A stretch of DNA of 64,000 nt from Pseudomonas sp. GV085 (GCF_003050925.1 NZ_QAOV01000014.1:1-64000); one strand, 5' to 3'; shown: positions 53,675 through 62,968, numbered from the stretch's first letter. Notes: generated by a model not told the origin, from the letters alone. Numbers and translations are program-made.

Positions 53675-54700
53675 ATGGCTTTTGTGCAACTTGAAAAACT
53701 CTGCAAACGCTACGGCGAAATCGACGCTGTCGTCGCCACCGACCTCTCGGTCGAGAAAGGTGAATTCGTGTCCTTGCTCGGCCCCTCGGGGTGCGGCAAG
53801 ACCACTACTCTGCAAATGATTGCCGGCTTCGTCGAAGTCACCAGCGGGCGCATCGTGCTCGATGGCCGCGACATCACCCACGCCAAACCCGCCAGCCGCG
53901 GCTTGGGGGTGGTGTTCCAGAGCTACGCGCTGTTCCCGCACATGACCGTCAAGGACAACGTCGCCTTCGGCCTGCGCATGCGCAAAGTGCCGAACGCCGA
54001 TATCCAGCAGCGAGTCGACCGGGTACTCAAACTGGTGCGCCTGAATCAGCACGCCGAGCGTTACCCGCGGGAGCTTTCCGGTGGCCAGCGCCAGCGCGTC
54101 GCCCTGGCCCGCGCCCTGGTGATTCAGCCGCCGGTGCTTTTGCTGGATGAACCACTGTCCAACCTCGACGCCAATCTGCGCGAAGAGATGCAATTCGAGA
54201 TCCGCCGCATCCAGCGCGAAGTTGCAATCACTACGCTGATGGTCACCCACGACCAGTCGGAAGCGCTGTCCATCAGCGACCGTGTCGTGGTGATGCAGGC
54301 CGGGCGCATCACCCAGATCGACGCGCCCTACACCCTCTACGAACACCCGCGCACCGAGTTCATTTCCGGATTCGTCGGCAAGGCCAATCTGCTGCCCGGC
54401 GAGCGCAATGGTGCCGGTGCGGTTCAGGTGTGCAGTGTTGGCAAAGGCGATCTGACCCTGAGCCTGCGGCCGGAAAAAATCGATCTGCGCGATGCCGGCC
54501 ACGGTCGCTTGCAAGGCAAGATCGTCAGTCGGTTTTTCCTCGGCAGCCAATGGCTGTACGGCGTCGGGACGAGCCTGGGTGAACTCTGCGTGGTGCGCCG
54601 CAACGATGGCTCGGCGCCGTTGAACGAAGGTACTGCAGTCGGTCTGGACTGGGACGCGACGCTGCTGCGAGTGCTGAGTGTCGACGAGGTGCCAGCATGA
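53675..54700 (+). CDS. Polyamine/opine-type ABC importer, ATPase
   Basis: 341 residues, PotA type. Walker A GPSGCGKTT, signature LSGGQRQRVAL, Walker B LLLDEPLSNLDA, switch His VTHDQSEA, then a TOBE domain (LSLRPEKIDL). Start ATG 53675 with AGGTGGAG upstream. First gene of the operon ATPase-permease-permease-[2Fe-2S]-FAD-FAD-binding protein. Confidence 0.92.
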   Translation: MAFVQLEKLCKRYGEIDAVVATDLSVEKGEFVSLLGPSGCGKTTTLQMIAGFVEVTSGRIVLDGRDITHAKPASRGLGVVFQSYALFPHMTVKDNVAFGLRMRKVPNADIQQRVDRVLKLVRLNQHAERYPRELSGGQRQRVALARALVIQPPVLLLDEPLSNLDANLREEMQFEIRRIQREVAITTLMVTHDQSEALSISDRVVVMQAGRITQIDAPYTLYEHPRTEFISGFVGKANLLPGERNGAGAVQVCSVGKGDLTLSLRPEKIDLRDAGHGRLQGKIVSRFFLGSQWLYGVGTSLGELCVVRRNDGSAPLNEGTAVGLDWDATLLRVLSVDEVPA

Positions 54701-55566
54701 GTACGCTCACCGCCACCCGCCAGGGACGCCAGGGGTATTGGCTGTCTGCACCGGCCCTGGCCTTGTACCTCGGCTTGCTGATCATCCCGCTGGGATTGAC
54801 CCTGGTGCTGTCGTTCAACGTCTTCGACTACAGCTCGGGGATCAACGGCGACGCCTACACCGTCGAGCACTACAGCAACCTGCTGGGCGATCCGTATTTC
54901 TACGAGATCTTTCTGCGCACCTTGTGGATCAGCGCCCTGACCACTTTGCTCTGCGTGCTGATCGGCGTGCCCGAGGCCTATATCCTCAGCCGCATGGGCA
55001 CACCCTGGCGCTCGATTTTCCTGATTCTGATCCTCACTCCGCTGCTGATTTCGGTGGTGGTGCGCGCCTTCGGCTGGAGCCTGTTGCTCGGCGCCGACGG
55101 CCTGGTCAACCAGACCCTGCAAGCCCTCGGCGGCTCGCCGATGAAGCTGCTCTATACGCCGTTCGCGGTGGTGATTGCGCTGGTCCACGTGATGCTGCCG
55201 TTCATGATCATTCCGGTCTGGACCTCGCTGCAGAAACTCGATCCCGCCGCCGAACAAGCCGCGCAGTCGCTGGGTGCCAGTCACTTCACGGTGATTCGCC
55301 AGGTCGTGCTGCCACAGGTCATGCCCGGTGTGTTGTCCGGCACATTGATCGTGTTTGGCCTGGCCGCCAGCTCTTTCGCGATCCCCGGCCTGCTCGGCGG
55401 TCGTCGGCTGAAGATGGTTGCCACGCTGATCTACGACCAGTACCTGTCGGAGCTCAATTGGCCCATGGGCGCGACTATTGCCGTGGCTCTGCTGCTCATC
55501 AACCTGCTGATCATGCTGTCGTGGAATCGCATGATCGAAGGCCGCTACAAGAAGTCATTGGGATAA
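54697..55566 (+). CDS. Polyamine/opine-type ABC importer, permease 1 (PotB-like)
   Basis: 289 residues, six helices. The EAA loop is EQAAQSLGASHFTVIRQVVL near residue 190. Overlaps the ATPase gene by 4 bp. Confidence 0.9.
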   Translation: MSTLTATRQGRQGYWLSAPALALYLGLLIIPLGLTLVLSFNVFDYSSGINGDAYTVEHYSNLLGDPYFYEIFLRTLWISALTTLLCVLIGVPEAYILSRMGTPWRSIFLILILTPLLISVVVRAFGWSLLLGADGLVNQTLQALGGSPMKLLYTPFAVVIALVHVMLPFMIIPVWTSLQKLDPAAEQAAQSLGASHFTVIRQVVLPQVMPGVLSGTLIVFGLAASSFAIPGLLGGRRLKMVATLIYDQYLSELNWPMGATIAVALLLINLLIMLSWNRMIEGRYKKSLG

Positions 55567-55572
55567 TTCGTC

Positions 55573-56367
55573 ATGTCCAGGAACGGTCCTTTCGCCCTGC
55601 TGTTTCATACCCTGGTGGTGCTGTTCATGATGGCGCCGCTGGTGGTGGTTTGCCTCGTGGCCTTCACCCCGGAAAATACCCTGAGCCTGCCGACCACGGA
55701 GTTCTCTCTACGCTGGTTTCGCGCGGTGTTCGAGCGTGCCGATTTTGTCGATGCGTTCTACAACAGCCTGATCCTGGCGTTCAGTGCCGCCACCCTGGCG
55801 ACGCTGATCGCGGTGCCCGCCGCGCTGGCGATCACCCGATTCGAGTTTCCCGGTCGAGACTTTCTCAACGGCCTGTTTCTGTCGCCGATCATCATTCCGC
55901 ACCTGGTGCTCGGTGTGGCGTTGCTGCGCCTGTTTGCGTTGCTGGGTGTCAATGGCAGCTTCGTCTGGCTGATCTTCGCCCATGTACTGGTGATTACACC
56001 GTATGTGCTGCGTCTGGTGCTGGCCTCGGCCATTGGCCTGGATCGCAGCGCCGAACACGCCGCGCAATCCTTGGGCGCCGGGCGCTTCACACTGTTCCGC
56101 CAGATCACCCTGCCGATGATTCTGCCGGGGGTGGCCGGTGGCTGGTTGCTGGCGTTCATCAACAGTTTCGACGAAGTCACGCTGTCGATTTTCGTCACCT
56201 CGCCGGCCACACAAACCCTGCCGGTGCGCATGTACGTGTACGCCACTGAGTCCATCGATCCGATGATGGCGGCGGTGTCGGCACTGGTGATTGCGCTGAC
56301 CGCGCTGACGATGATTCTGCTTGATCGGGTCTACGGCCTGGATCGGGTGCTGGTGGGTAAACAATGA
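55573..56367 (+). CDS. Polyamine/opine-type ABC importer, permease 2 (PotC-like)
   Basis: 264 residues, six helices. EAA loop EHAAQSLGAGRFTLFRQITL. It begins 6 bp after permease 1 and ends 7 bp before the iron-sulfur subunit gene. Confidence 0.9.
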   Translation: MSRNGPFALLFHTLVVLFMMAPLVVVCLVAFTPENTLSLPTTEFSLRWFRAVFERADFVDAFYNSLILAFSAATLATLIAVPAALAITRFEFPGRDFLNGLFLSPIIIPHLVLGVALLRLFALLGVNGSFVWLIFAHVLVITPYVLRLVLASAIGLDRSAEHAAQSLGAGRFTLFRQITLPMILPGVAGGWLLAFINSFDEVTLSIFVTSPATQTLPVRMYVYATESIDPMMAAVSALVIALTALTMILLDRVYGLDRVLVGKQ

Positions 56368-56374
56368 GGGCGCC

Positions 56375-56665
56375 ATGGCTCTGCTGAGAAGACTGGCCGA
56401 AGCTGACCGCCCGGCCCTGGACTTTACCCTCGACGGCCATCCCGCCAGCGGTTTGCTCGGCGATACCGTGCTGACCGCCGTGCTGACTTGCAGCGAACAC
56501 CTGCGCGGCAGCGACTTCAGCGCCGAACCCCGCGCCGGCTTCTGCCTGATGGGGGCCTGTCAGGATTGCTGGGTGCGCCTGGGCGATGGTCGCCGGGTGC
56601 GCGCCTGCTCGACGCTGCTCGAAGCCGGGCAACAGGTCTGCCGCGAACCGGGGCGATCGTTATGA
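56375..56665 (+). CDS. Small [2Fe-2S] subunit, HcnA/OoxC-like
   Basis: 96 residues. Fer2_4-type domain with four cluster cysteines, Cys57, Cys62, Cys65 and Cys78 (GFCLMGACQDCWV ... RACS). It is the smallest subunit of three-component FAD dehydrogenases such as HcnABC (glycine to cyanide), opine oxidases and D-hydroxyproline dehydrogenase. The next two genes encode the other subunits. Confidence 0.9.
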   Translation: MALLRRLAEADRPALDFTLDGHPASGLLGDTVLTAVLTCSEHLRGSDFSAEPRAGFCLMGACQDCWVRLGDGRRVRACSTLLEAGQQVCREPGRSL

Positions 56666-56712
56666 ATAAACATTCCATCTGCAGAAACCGGATCCCTTGT
56701 GGGGGTAAGAGT

Positions 56713-58068
56713 ATGAAGTCTGTGGTCATCGTCGGTGCCGGTCCGGCGGGCATTCGTGCGGCGCAAACGCTGGTTGCCCATGGCGTGTGTCCGGTGCTGC
56801 TGGACGAAGCCGCACGCGGCGGCGGGCAGATTTATCGGCGTCAACCGGCCAACTTCAAACGATCGCCGGTCAAGCTGTACGGCTTTGAAGCACGCAAAGC
56901 CAATGCGCTGCATCAGACGATTGACGCACTGCGCGAACAAATCGATTACCGCCCCGAAACCCTGGTGTGGAATGCCGAGGACGGCGCCCTCGACACCTTG
57001 CAGAACGGCCGCGCCGCACGCATGGAGTTCTCCCGGGTGATCGTCGCCACCGGCGCCACCGACCGGATTCTGCCCGTACCGGGCTGGACATTGCCGGGGG
57101 TCTACAGCCACGGCGCGGCGCAAATCGCCTTGAAGTTCCAGGGCTGCGCCATCGGCGAACGCGTGGTGTTCGCCGGCAGCGGCCCGTTGCTGTACCTGGT
57201 CGCCTATCAATACGCCAAGGCTGGCGCCAACGTGGTCGCGGTGCTCGACAGCTCCCCCTTCAGCGCACAGGCCCGAGCCCTGCCTGGCCTGCTGGCGCAA
57301 CCGTCCACGCTGGCCAAAGGCATTTATTACCGCAGCTGGCTGACCGCGCACGGTGTCCCTGTGCATCAAGGCGCGACCCTGGCAGCCATCGACGGCGAGC
57401 AACGCGTGCACTCGCTGCGCTGGTCCAACACCAAGGGCAACCACTCACTGGACTGCGACGCGGTGGCCTTCGCTCACGGCCTGCGCAGTGAAACCCAACT
57501 GGCCGATCTGCTCGGCTGTGAATTTGCCTGGAACCCGCTCAATCGCGCCTGGTTACCGCAGCGTGACCGTGCGGGCCGCAGCAGTGTCGCCGAGGTTTAT
57601 CTGGCGGGCGACGGCGCCGGCATCATGGGTGCGGACGCGGCGGAAATGGCCGGTGAGCGCGCCGCTTTGGCACTGCTCGAAGACATGGGGCATCTGATTC
57701 CGGCGCAGCGCCCTGCGCTACTGGAACACCGCCTGGAACGCATTGGCGAATTTCGTCAGGGCCTCGAACGCGCCTTTACATTTCCCGACAACTGGGCCGC
57801 CGGTCTCGCCGATGACGTGATGGTCTGTCGCTGTGAAGAAGTACGCGCCGGGGATATTCGCGACGTGGTGCGCGAAGGTCATTGGGAAATCAACCGGGTA
57901 AAGGCTCATTGTCGTGTCGGCATGGGGCGTTGCCAGGGTCGGATGTGCGGTGCCGCAGCAGCAGAAATCATTGCCTGCCAGAGCCGGCGCGCCGTGTCCG
58001 ATATCGGCCGGTTGCGCGCCCAGGCACCGATCAAACCGCTACCGTTTGGCCTGGAGATCGAGCCTTGA
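56713..58068 (+). CDS. FAD/NAD(P)-binding dehydrogenase subunit with C-terminal Fe-S domain, HcnB/OoxA-like
   Basis: 451 residues. N-terminal dinucleotide fold VVIVGAGPAGIRAAQTLVAH; second GxGxxG-like segment VVFAGSGPLLYLVA near 155. C-terminal BFD-like iron-sulfur domain with CRCEE and CRVGMGRCQGRMCG, four conserved Cys. Start: ATG 56713 with GGGGGTAAGA. An ATG at 56662 overlapping the previous stop is the alternative. Membrane or quinone electron acceptor unknown. Confidence 0.9.
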   Translation: MKSVVIVGAGPAGIRAAQTLVAHGVCPVLLDEAARGGGQIYRRQPANFKRSPVKLYGFEARKANALHQTIDALREQIDYRPETLVWNAEDGALDTLQNGRAARMEFSRVIVATGATDRILPVPGWTLPGVYSHGAAQIALKFQGCAIGERVVFAGSGPLLYLVAYQYAKAGANVVAVLDSSPFSAQARALPGLLAQPSTLAKGIYYRSWLTAHGVPVHQGATLAAIDGEQRVHSLRWSNTKGNHSLDCDAVAFAHGLRSETQLADLLGCEFAWNPLNRAWLPQRDRAGRSSVAEVYLAGDGAGIMGADAAEMAGERAALALLEDMGHLIPAQRPALLEHRLERIGEFRQGLERAFTFPDNWAAGLADDVMVCRCEEVRAGDIRDVVREGHWEINRVKAHCRVGMGRCQGRMCGAAAAEIIACQSRRAVSDIGRLRAQAPIKPLPFGLEIEP

Positions 58069-59180
58069 ACGAAGTCGACGCAGTCATCATTGGCGGTGGC
58101 ATTGTCGGTGCAAGCGCCGCCCTGTTTCTCAGTCGGGCCGGCCGGCGCGTGGCGTTGCTGGAACGGGATTTTTGCGGCTCACATTCCAGCGGCGTGAACT
58201 ACGGCGGCGTGCGGCGTCAGGGTCGTCCCCTGGCACAATTGCCGCTGTCGCAAAAGGCCCACGAAATCTGGGCGCAGTTGCCACAACTGATCGGCATCGA
58301 CGGCGAATACCAGCGTAGCGGTCACCTCAAACTGGCCCGCAGCCTCAACGATCTGCAAGCCCTGCAGGACTACGCCGATAGCAGTCGGGGGTTCGGCCTC
58401 GATCTGCAAGTGCTCGACCGAAGCCAATTGCGCGCGCGTTTTCCGTGGGTTGGAGATGTGGCGGCAGGCGCGTCCTATTGCCCGGACGATGGTCACGCCA
58501 ACCCGCGCCTGGTGTCTCCGGCGTTCGCTCGGGCGGCGCGGCAACAGGGTGCACAGGTTTACGAACAATGCGCGGTGAGCGCGGTAGAACATGACGGGCA
58601 ACGGTTTCGTGTGCGTACGCAAACCGGCCAGGAATGGCGTGCCCCCTGTCTGTTGAACTGCGCCGGAGCCTGGGCTGGCAGCCTGGCCGCGCAGTTCGGC
58701 GAACCGGTGCCGATGCATTCAGGTCATCCGGCGATGCTGGTCACCGAACCGTTGCCGCTGGTGATGGATGCCAGCACCGGCGTCGAGGGCGGTGGCATTT
58801 ATGCCCGTCAGGTTACCCGGGGAAATTGCGTGCTGGGCGGCGGCCAGGGCTTTGCCCTCGACGAGACCCGCGCCCGCCCCGGTCAAGGCGCAGTGCTGGA
58901 AATACTCCGCCAGGCCGTCGAGCTCTACCCGTTTCTTGAAGGTGCCCAGGCGATTCGTACCTGGAGCGGCACCGAAGGTTATCTGCCCGATCGCCAACCG
59001 GTGATCGGCCACAGTGGCACCCAACCCGGTCTGTTGCACGCGTTCGGCTTTGCCGGCGCCGGTTTCCAGATCGGACCCGCGGTGGGCCAGGCGCTCACCG
59101 AAATCATCTGTAGCGGCGCGTCAAAGACGTCGCTGGATGCGTTTTCCATCACCCGGTTTCACTCCATCTCCGTAGCTTGA
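58065..59180 (+). CDS. FAD-dependent amine oxidase subunit (DAO family), HcnC/OoxB-like
   Basis: 371 residues. DAO fold: VDAVIIGGGIVGASAALFLS at the N-terminus and FGFAGAGFQIGPAVGQALTE at the C-terminus. It is probably the substrate-oxidising subunit, acting on a secondary amine or amino-acid-like imino compound. Start is TTG at 58065, overlapping the upstream stop (TTGA); no in-frame ATG fits the conserved N-terminus. With the two preceding genes it forms an HcnABC-type heterotrimer, but cyanide synthesis is not implied. Confidence 0.88.
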   Translation: MNEVDAVIIGGGIVGASAALFLSRAGRRVALLERDFCGSHSSGVNYGGVRRQGRPLAQLPLSQKAHEIWAQLPQLIGIDGEYQRSGHLKLARSLNDLQALQDYADSSRGFGLDLQVLDRSQLRARFPWVGDVAAGASYCPDDGHANPRLVSPAFARAARQQGAQVYEQCAVSAVEHDGQRFRVRTQTGQEWRAPCLLNCAGAWAGSLAAQFGEPVPMHSGHPAMLVTEPLPLVMDASTGVEGGGIYARQVTRGNCVLGGGQGFALDETRARPGQGAVLEILRQAVELYPFLEGAQAIRTWSGTEGYLPDRQPVIGHSGTQPGLLHAFGFAGAGFQIGPAVGQALTEIICSGASKTSLDAFSITRFHSISVA

Positions 59181-59198
59181 TAGAGGAAGGTCGCGCCA

Positions 59199-60260
59199 AT
59201 GAATAACGTCAAACGCAGTGCACTGCTCGGTTTCTCCTGGCTAAGTTTTTCTTGCGTGGGCGCCCTGCTCACGGTCACTCAGGCCCAGGCCGAGCCGACT
59301 CTTTATCTGGGCATGAACGGCGGGACCATGGAGCGGCTCTATGCCGACAAGGTGCTGCCGGCTTTCGAGAAGGCCAACAACGTCAAAGTGGTGATCGTAC
59401 CGGGCACCTCCGCCGATATCCTGGCCAAGGTCCAGGCCAGCAAAGGCAACCCGCAGATGCACGTGATGTTCCTCGACGACGGCATCATGTACCGCGCGAT
59501 CTCCATGGGCCTGTGCGACAAACTCGAAGACAGCCCGACACTGGAACAGATTCCGGCCAAGGGACGGATCAAGGACCAGGCCGTGGCGGTCAGCCTCGGG
59601 GTCACCGGGCTGGCATACAACACCCGCTTGTTCAAGGAAAAAGGCTGGAGCGCGCCGACCTCGTGGATGGACATGGCCGACCCGCGCTTCAAGGACAAAC
59701 TGGTGTTCCAGTCGATGGCCTCTTCGACGTTCGGCTTGCACGGTTTCCTGATGTTCAACCGGATCCAGGGCGGCACCGAAACCAATGTCGACCCTGGTTT
59801 CAAGGCCTGGCCGAACACCGTCGGGCGTAACGTACTGGAATACATTCCGAGCTCGGCGAAGATCTCCGAAATGCTTCAGACCGACGAAGCGGCGCTGTTC
59901 CCGTTGACGCCGACCCAGGTGACGGCTCTGAAGCTCAAGGGCATGCCAGTGGAATATGCACAGCCGAAGGAAGGGGCCGTGGTGCTCAACGTCGCCGAAT
60001 GCGCAATCGCCAACAACACGCAACCGGAGCTGGCGCAAAAACTTGCCGCCTTCTTGCTGACCCCCGAAGCCCAGGCCGTCGCACTCGAGGATGGCGACCA
60101 GATTCCGTCCAACCCCAACACCCCGACCACCGAGCGAACCCGCGGTCAGGTCGAAGCCATGAAACAGTACCTCGATACGGCGATTGCCGTGGATTGGGAT
60201 CAGGTCAACGAACAACGTCCGGCTTGGAGTGCGCGGTGGAACCGCAGTATCGAGCGCTAG
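59199..60260 (+). CDS. Polyamine/opine-type ABC importer, periplasmic binding protein
   Basis: 353 residues with signal peptide (about 1-31, ends AQAE). SBP family of the PotD/FutA-like class (ANNVKVVIVPGTSADILAKV, VSLGVTGLAYNTRLF). Last gene of the operon and, unusually, at the opposite end from the other transporter genes. No terminator hairpin follows directly. Confidence 0.9.
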   Translation: MNNVKRSALLGFSWLSFSCVGALLTVTQAQAEPTLYLGMNGGTMERLYADKVLPAFEKANNVKVVIVPGTSADILAKVQASKGNPQMHVMFLDDGIMYRAISMGLCDKLEDSPTLEQIPAKGRIKDQAVAVSLGVTGLAYNTRLFKEKGWSAPTSWMDMADPRFKDKLVFQSMASSTFGLHGFLMFNRIQGGTETNVDPGFKAWPNTVGRNVLEYIPSSAKISEMLQTDEAALFPLTPTQVTALKLKGMPVEYAQPKEGAVVLNVAECAIANNTQPELAQKLAAFLLTPEAQAVALEDGDQIPSNPNTPTTERTRGQVEAMKQYLDTAIAVDWDQVNEQRPAWSARWNRSIER

Positions 60261-60574
60261 GTCACTGGCCAGGCACAGCTGTGTGGGCCCTGCGCGAAAG
60301 CCTGGACGGCGATGCCATTGATCTGTCGCGTACCCGCAGTTGATTGGGGCAACTGGTCGAAGTCAGCGAACCCGTCTGATCGATAGCTTTTTGTTGTATT
60401 AAAGGGCCTCTTCGCGAGCAAGCCCGCTCCCACATTGAACCGAGTCGCCGCTGATCAAATGTGGGAGCGGGCTTGCTCGCGAAAGCGGCCTGACAGTCGC
60501 CACATCTTTCCCGCTATCATGTCGCGCATTTCCGGGGCCACGCGCCTATTCCTTGATCAAAAGCGAACCTGTTC
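60261..60574. other. 314-bp intergenic region
   Basis: The first 85 bp (60261-60344) read as an open tail GTAVWALRESLDGDAIDLSR without a start codon, perhaps the end of a lost gene. A REP doublet follows (60411-60483). No promoter for the kinase gene could be singled out. Confidence 0.4.
60411..60483. repeat. REP doublet
   Basis: Inverted pair of the GAGCGGGCTTGCTCGCGAA subtype. Confidence 0.8.
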
Positions 60575-61888
60575 ATGCATACCCTTGCTCAATTGCGTGC
60601 CGGCGAGTTGTCGGGCATCACGCGGCTGGATCTGGTCGACGGCCTCACCGAATTCCCCCGGGAGATCTTCGATCTGGCGGACTCGCTGGAAGTGCTCAAC
60701 CTCAGCGGCAATGCCTTGAGCGCCCTGCCCGAGGACTTGCATCGCCTGACCCGTTTGCGCGTGCTGTTCTGTTCCGATAACCGCTTCACCGAGTTGCCGG
60801 CCTGCCTGGGCCAATGCACCGCACTGACGATGATCGGCTTCAAAGCCAACCGCATCGCCCACGTGCCCGCAGCGGCGCTGCCGCCGCTGCTGCGCTGGCT
60901 GATCCTGACCGACAACTGCATCGAAACCTTGCCGAGCGAACTGGGAGAGCGCCCGTTCCTGCAAAAGCTCATGCTCGCCGGCAATCGATTGCAAGCGCTG
61001 CCGGAGTCATTGCGTCAGTGTCATCGGCTGGAACTGATCCGCATCGCCGCCAACCGGTTGACCGGGTTGCCGCAATGGCTGCTGGAGCTGCCGAGCCTGA
61101 CCTGGCTGGCCTATGCCGGCAACCCGCTGGAAACCGAAGCCGATGCCGCGGCCCTCGACGCCACTTCACGCATTGACTGGTCGGCGCTGCGTCTGGAGAA
61201 GAAACTCGGCGAAGGGGCGTCCGGGGTGATTCATCAGGCCGTCTGGCAACCGGCTGACCAACCGGCCACGTCAGTTGCGGTGAAGCTCTACAAGGGCGAA
61301 ATGACCAGCGACGGTTCGCCATTGCACGAGATGAACGCCTGCATCACCGCTGGCCTGCACCCGAATCTGATCCGCGTCGAAGGGCGGATTGTCGATCACC
61401 CGCAGCAAACCGCCGGGCTGGTCATGCAGTTGATCCCGCCGAGCTTTCGCAACCTCGCCGCGCTGCCGAGCCTGGCGTCGTGCAGCCGCGACATTTACCC
61501 CGACGATTTGCGTTTCAGTGCCGCGGTGGCGCTGCGCATTGCCTCGGGCATTGCCTCGGTGGCCGAGCACCTGCACGGTCATGGCATCACCCACGGCGAC
61601 CTCTATGGGCACAATATTCTCTGGAGCGAACAGGGTGATTGCTTGCTGGGAGACTTTGGCGCGGCGTCGTTCCACGGGATTTCCGACAGCCTTGAAAGCC
61701 GTGCCTTGCAGCGGATCGAGGTGCGGGCATTCGGGGTGTTGCTGGGGGAGTTGCTGGAGCGGGTTGATTCGGGGTTGAGCGATGCACTGCGTGGGCTGCT
61801 GGAGGATCTGGAGCGGCGTTGCTGTCAGCCGCAAGTGCTGGCACGGCCTGGTTTTGGTGAGATCGTTCAGGAATTGAATGGTTGGTGA
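60575..61888 (+). CDS. Leucine-rich repeat protein kinase
   Basis: 437 residues in two halves. Residues about 15-195 are six to seven LRRs (LEVLNLSGNALSALPEDLH, LQKLMLAGNRLQALPESLRQ and others). Residues about 205-437 are a Hanks-type kinase: Gly loop GEGASG from 212, Lys237 (VAVKLYK), catalytic loop HGDLYGHN (340-347) with Asp342 and Asn347, DFG at 360-362. HRD is HGD and the Lys of the catalytic loop (DxKxxN) is Tyr344, so it is an atypical but probably active kinase. No membrane helix or signal: cytosolic. No phosphatase or FHA partner adjacent. Confidence 0.88.
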   Translation: MHTLAQLRAGELSGITRLDLVDGLTEFPREIFDLADSLEVLNLSGNALSALPEDLHRLTRLRVLFCSDNRFTELPACLGQCTALTMIGFKANRIAHVPAAALPPLLRWLILTDNCIETLPSELGERPFLQKLMLAGNRLQALPESLRQCHRLELIRIAANRLTGLPQWLLELPSLTWLAYAGNPLETEADAAALDATSRIDWSALRLEKKLGEGASGVIHQAVWQPADQPATSVAVKLYKGEMTSDGSPLHEMNACITAGLHPNLIRVEGRIVDHPQQTAGLVMQLIPPSFRNLAALPSLASCSRDIYPDDLRFSAAVALRIASGIASVAEHLHGHGITHGDLYGHNILWSEQGDCLLGDFGAASFHGISDSLESRALQRIEVRAFGVLLGELLERVDSGLSDALRGLLEDLERRCCQPQVLARPGFGEIVQELNGW

Positions 61889-61902
61889 CCGCTGCGCGGT
61901 CA

Positions 61903-61999
61903 ATCGTCGGATCGCCGCCCGGAGCAAGCTCGCTCCCACAGTTGACCGAGTTGCCCGGACGGACGCGATCTAATGTGGGAGCGAGCTTGCTCGCGATGA
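61903..61999. repeat. REP doublet with variant left arm
   Basis: Left arm CAATCGTCGGATCGCCGCCC followed by GGAGCAAGCTCGCTCCC, the same variant as at 32206-32244; right arm normal. Confidence 0.8.
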
Positions 62000-62038
62000 C
62001 GGCCTGCCAGACAACAGGGCCGTCATTGACACAAAGAC

Positions 62039-62743
62039 TTAACCCGCCAACCCGACAAACATGTCCTGCACGTCGTCGTGGTTATCGAGGCCTTCGAGGA
62101 ACGCTTCGACTTCCGCCATCTGCTCATCGCTCAGGCCGCTGACCGGGTTTTTCGGCTGGTAGCCCAGTTTGGCCGACAGCACGGTGAAGCCTTGTTCCGG
62201 CAGGGCTTTCTGTACCGCGTCGAGGTCGGTCGGCTCGGTCAGGAACAGGGTTGCACCCTCTTCACCCGGCTCGAAATCCTGTGCACCGGCTTCGATGGCG
62301 GCCATTTCCGGATCGGCGTCCGGGGTGTCCGGCGACGCTTCGATCATGCCAACATGGTTGAAGTCCCAGGCCACAGAGCCGGAAGCACCCAGTTGGCCCT
62401 TGCGGAACGCCACGCGGATCTCGGCCACGGTGCGGTTGATGTTGTCGGTCACGCACTCAACGATCAACGGCACCTGATGCGGGGCGAAACCTTCATAAGT
62501 CACGCGATGGTATTGCACGGTCTCGCCCAACAGGCCCGCGCCCTTCTTGATGGCGCGATCCAGTGTTTCCTTGGGCATCGAAGCTTTCTTGGCCTGTTCA
62601 ACCACCAGGCGCAAGTGCGCGTTGGTAGCAATATCAGCGCCGTTGCGCGCAGCAATGGTGATTTCTTTCACCAGTTTGCCGAAGATCTTGCCCTTGGCAT
62701 TGGCTGCCGCTTCTTTGTGTTTAACCTTCCACTGTGCGCCCAT
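62039..62743 (-). CDS. YebC/PmpR-family DNA-binding regulator
   Basis: 234 residues, three-domain YebC fold (MGAQWKVKHKEAAANAKGKI, FGKLVKEITIAARNGADI ... IAFRKG-type RVAFRKGQLGASGSVAWDF). The opening MGAQWK rather than MAGHSK places it with the YeeN-like paralogues, not with the ruvC-linked YebC. These bind DNA and may aid translation of difficult motifs; the exact role is not known. Confidence 0.88.
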   Translation of the reverse strand: MGAQWKVKHKEAAANAKGKIFGKLVKEITIAARNGADIATNAHLRLVVEQAKKASMPKETLDRAIKKGAGLLGETVQYHRVTYEGFAPHQVPLIVECVTDNINRTVAEIRVAFRKGQLGASGSVAWDFNHVGMIEASPDTPDADPEMAAIEAGAQDFEPGEEGATLFLTEPTDLDAVQKALPEQGFTVLSAKLGYQPKNPVSGLSDEQMAEVEAFLEGLDNHDDVQDMFVGLAG

Positions 62744-62968
62744 TTCTCACTCTCTTATCTGTGGCATCTGTGGCGCCGAGACATCTATTGGCCGACGCTT
62801 TGTGCAAGTTTATACGGCCTAAAGTTGGCAATCGACCAAAAAATCCCGACTTGCATCGACATCTTCACCAGCGGTTGTAGGGCGATTCGGAAATGTCGCT
62901 TTAACGTGCCCGCAATGCGCTGAGGTTTCGTACGCTTTGCACCCTATTCCACGGCAGTAGCGTGTTCG

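Noticed and set aside
56375..59180. Hydrogen cyanide synthase hcnABC
   Set aside because: Same three-subunit architecture, but embedded with a polyamine/opine-type importer and IclR regulator; no ANR/GacA-type hcn promoter context seen. Many dehydrogenases share this architecture.
60261..60344. Reading-frame tail after the binding-protein gene
   Set aside because: No start codon or ribosome-binding site; too short to assign. Mentioned only as a possible remnant.
8434..61999. Many regularly seen palindromic repeats considered as CRISPR or integron sites
   Set aside because: They are scattered singly between genes, and match the two REP families typical of Pseudomonas. No array, cas gene or integrase is present.
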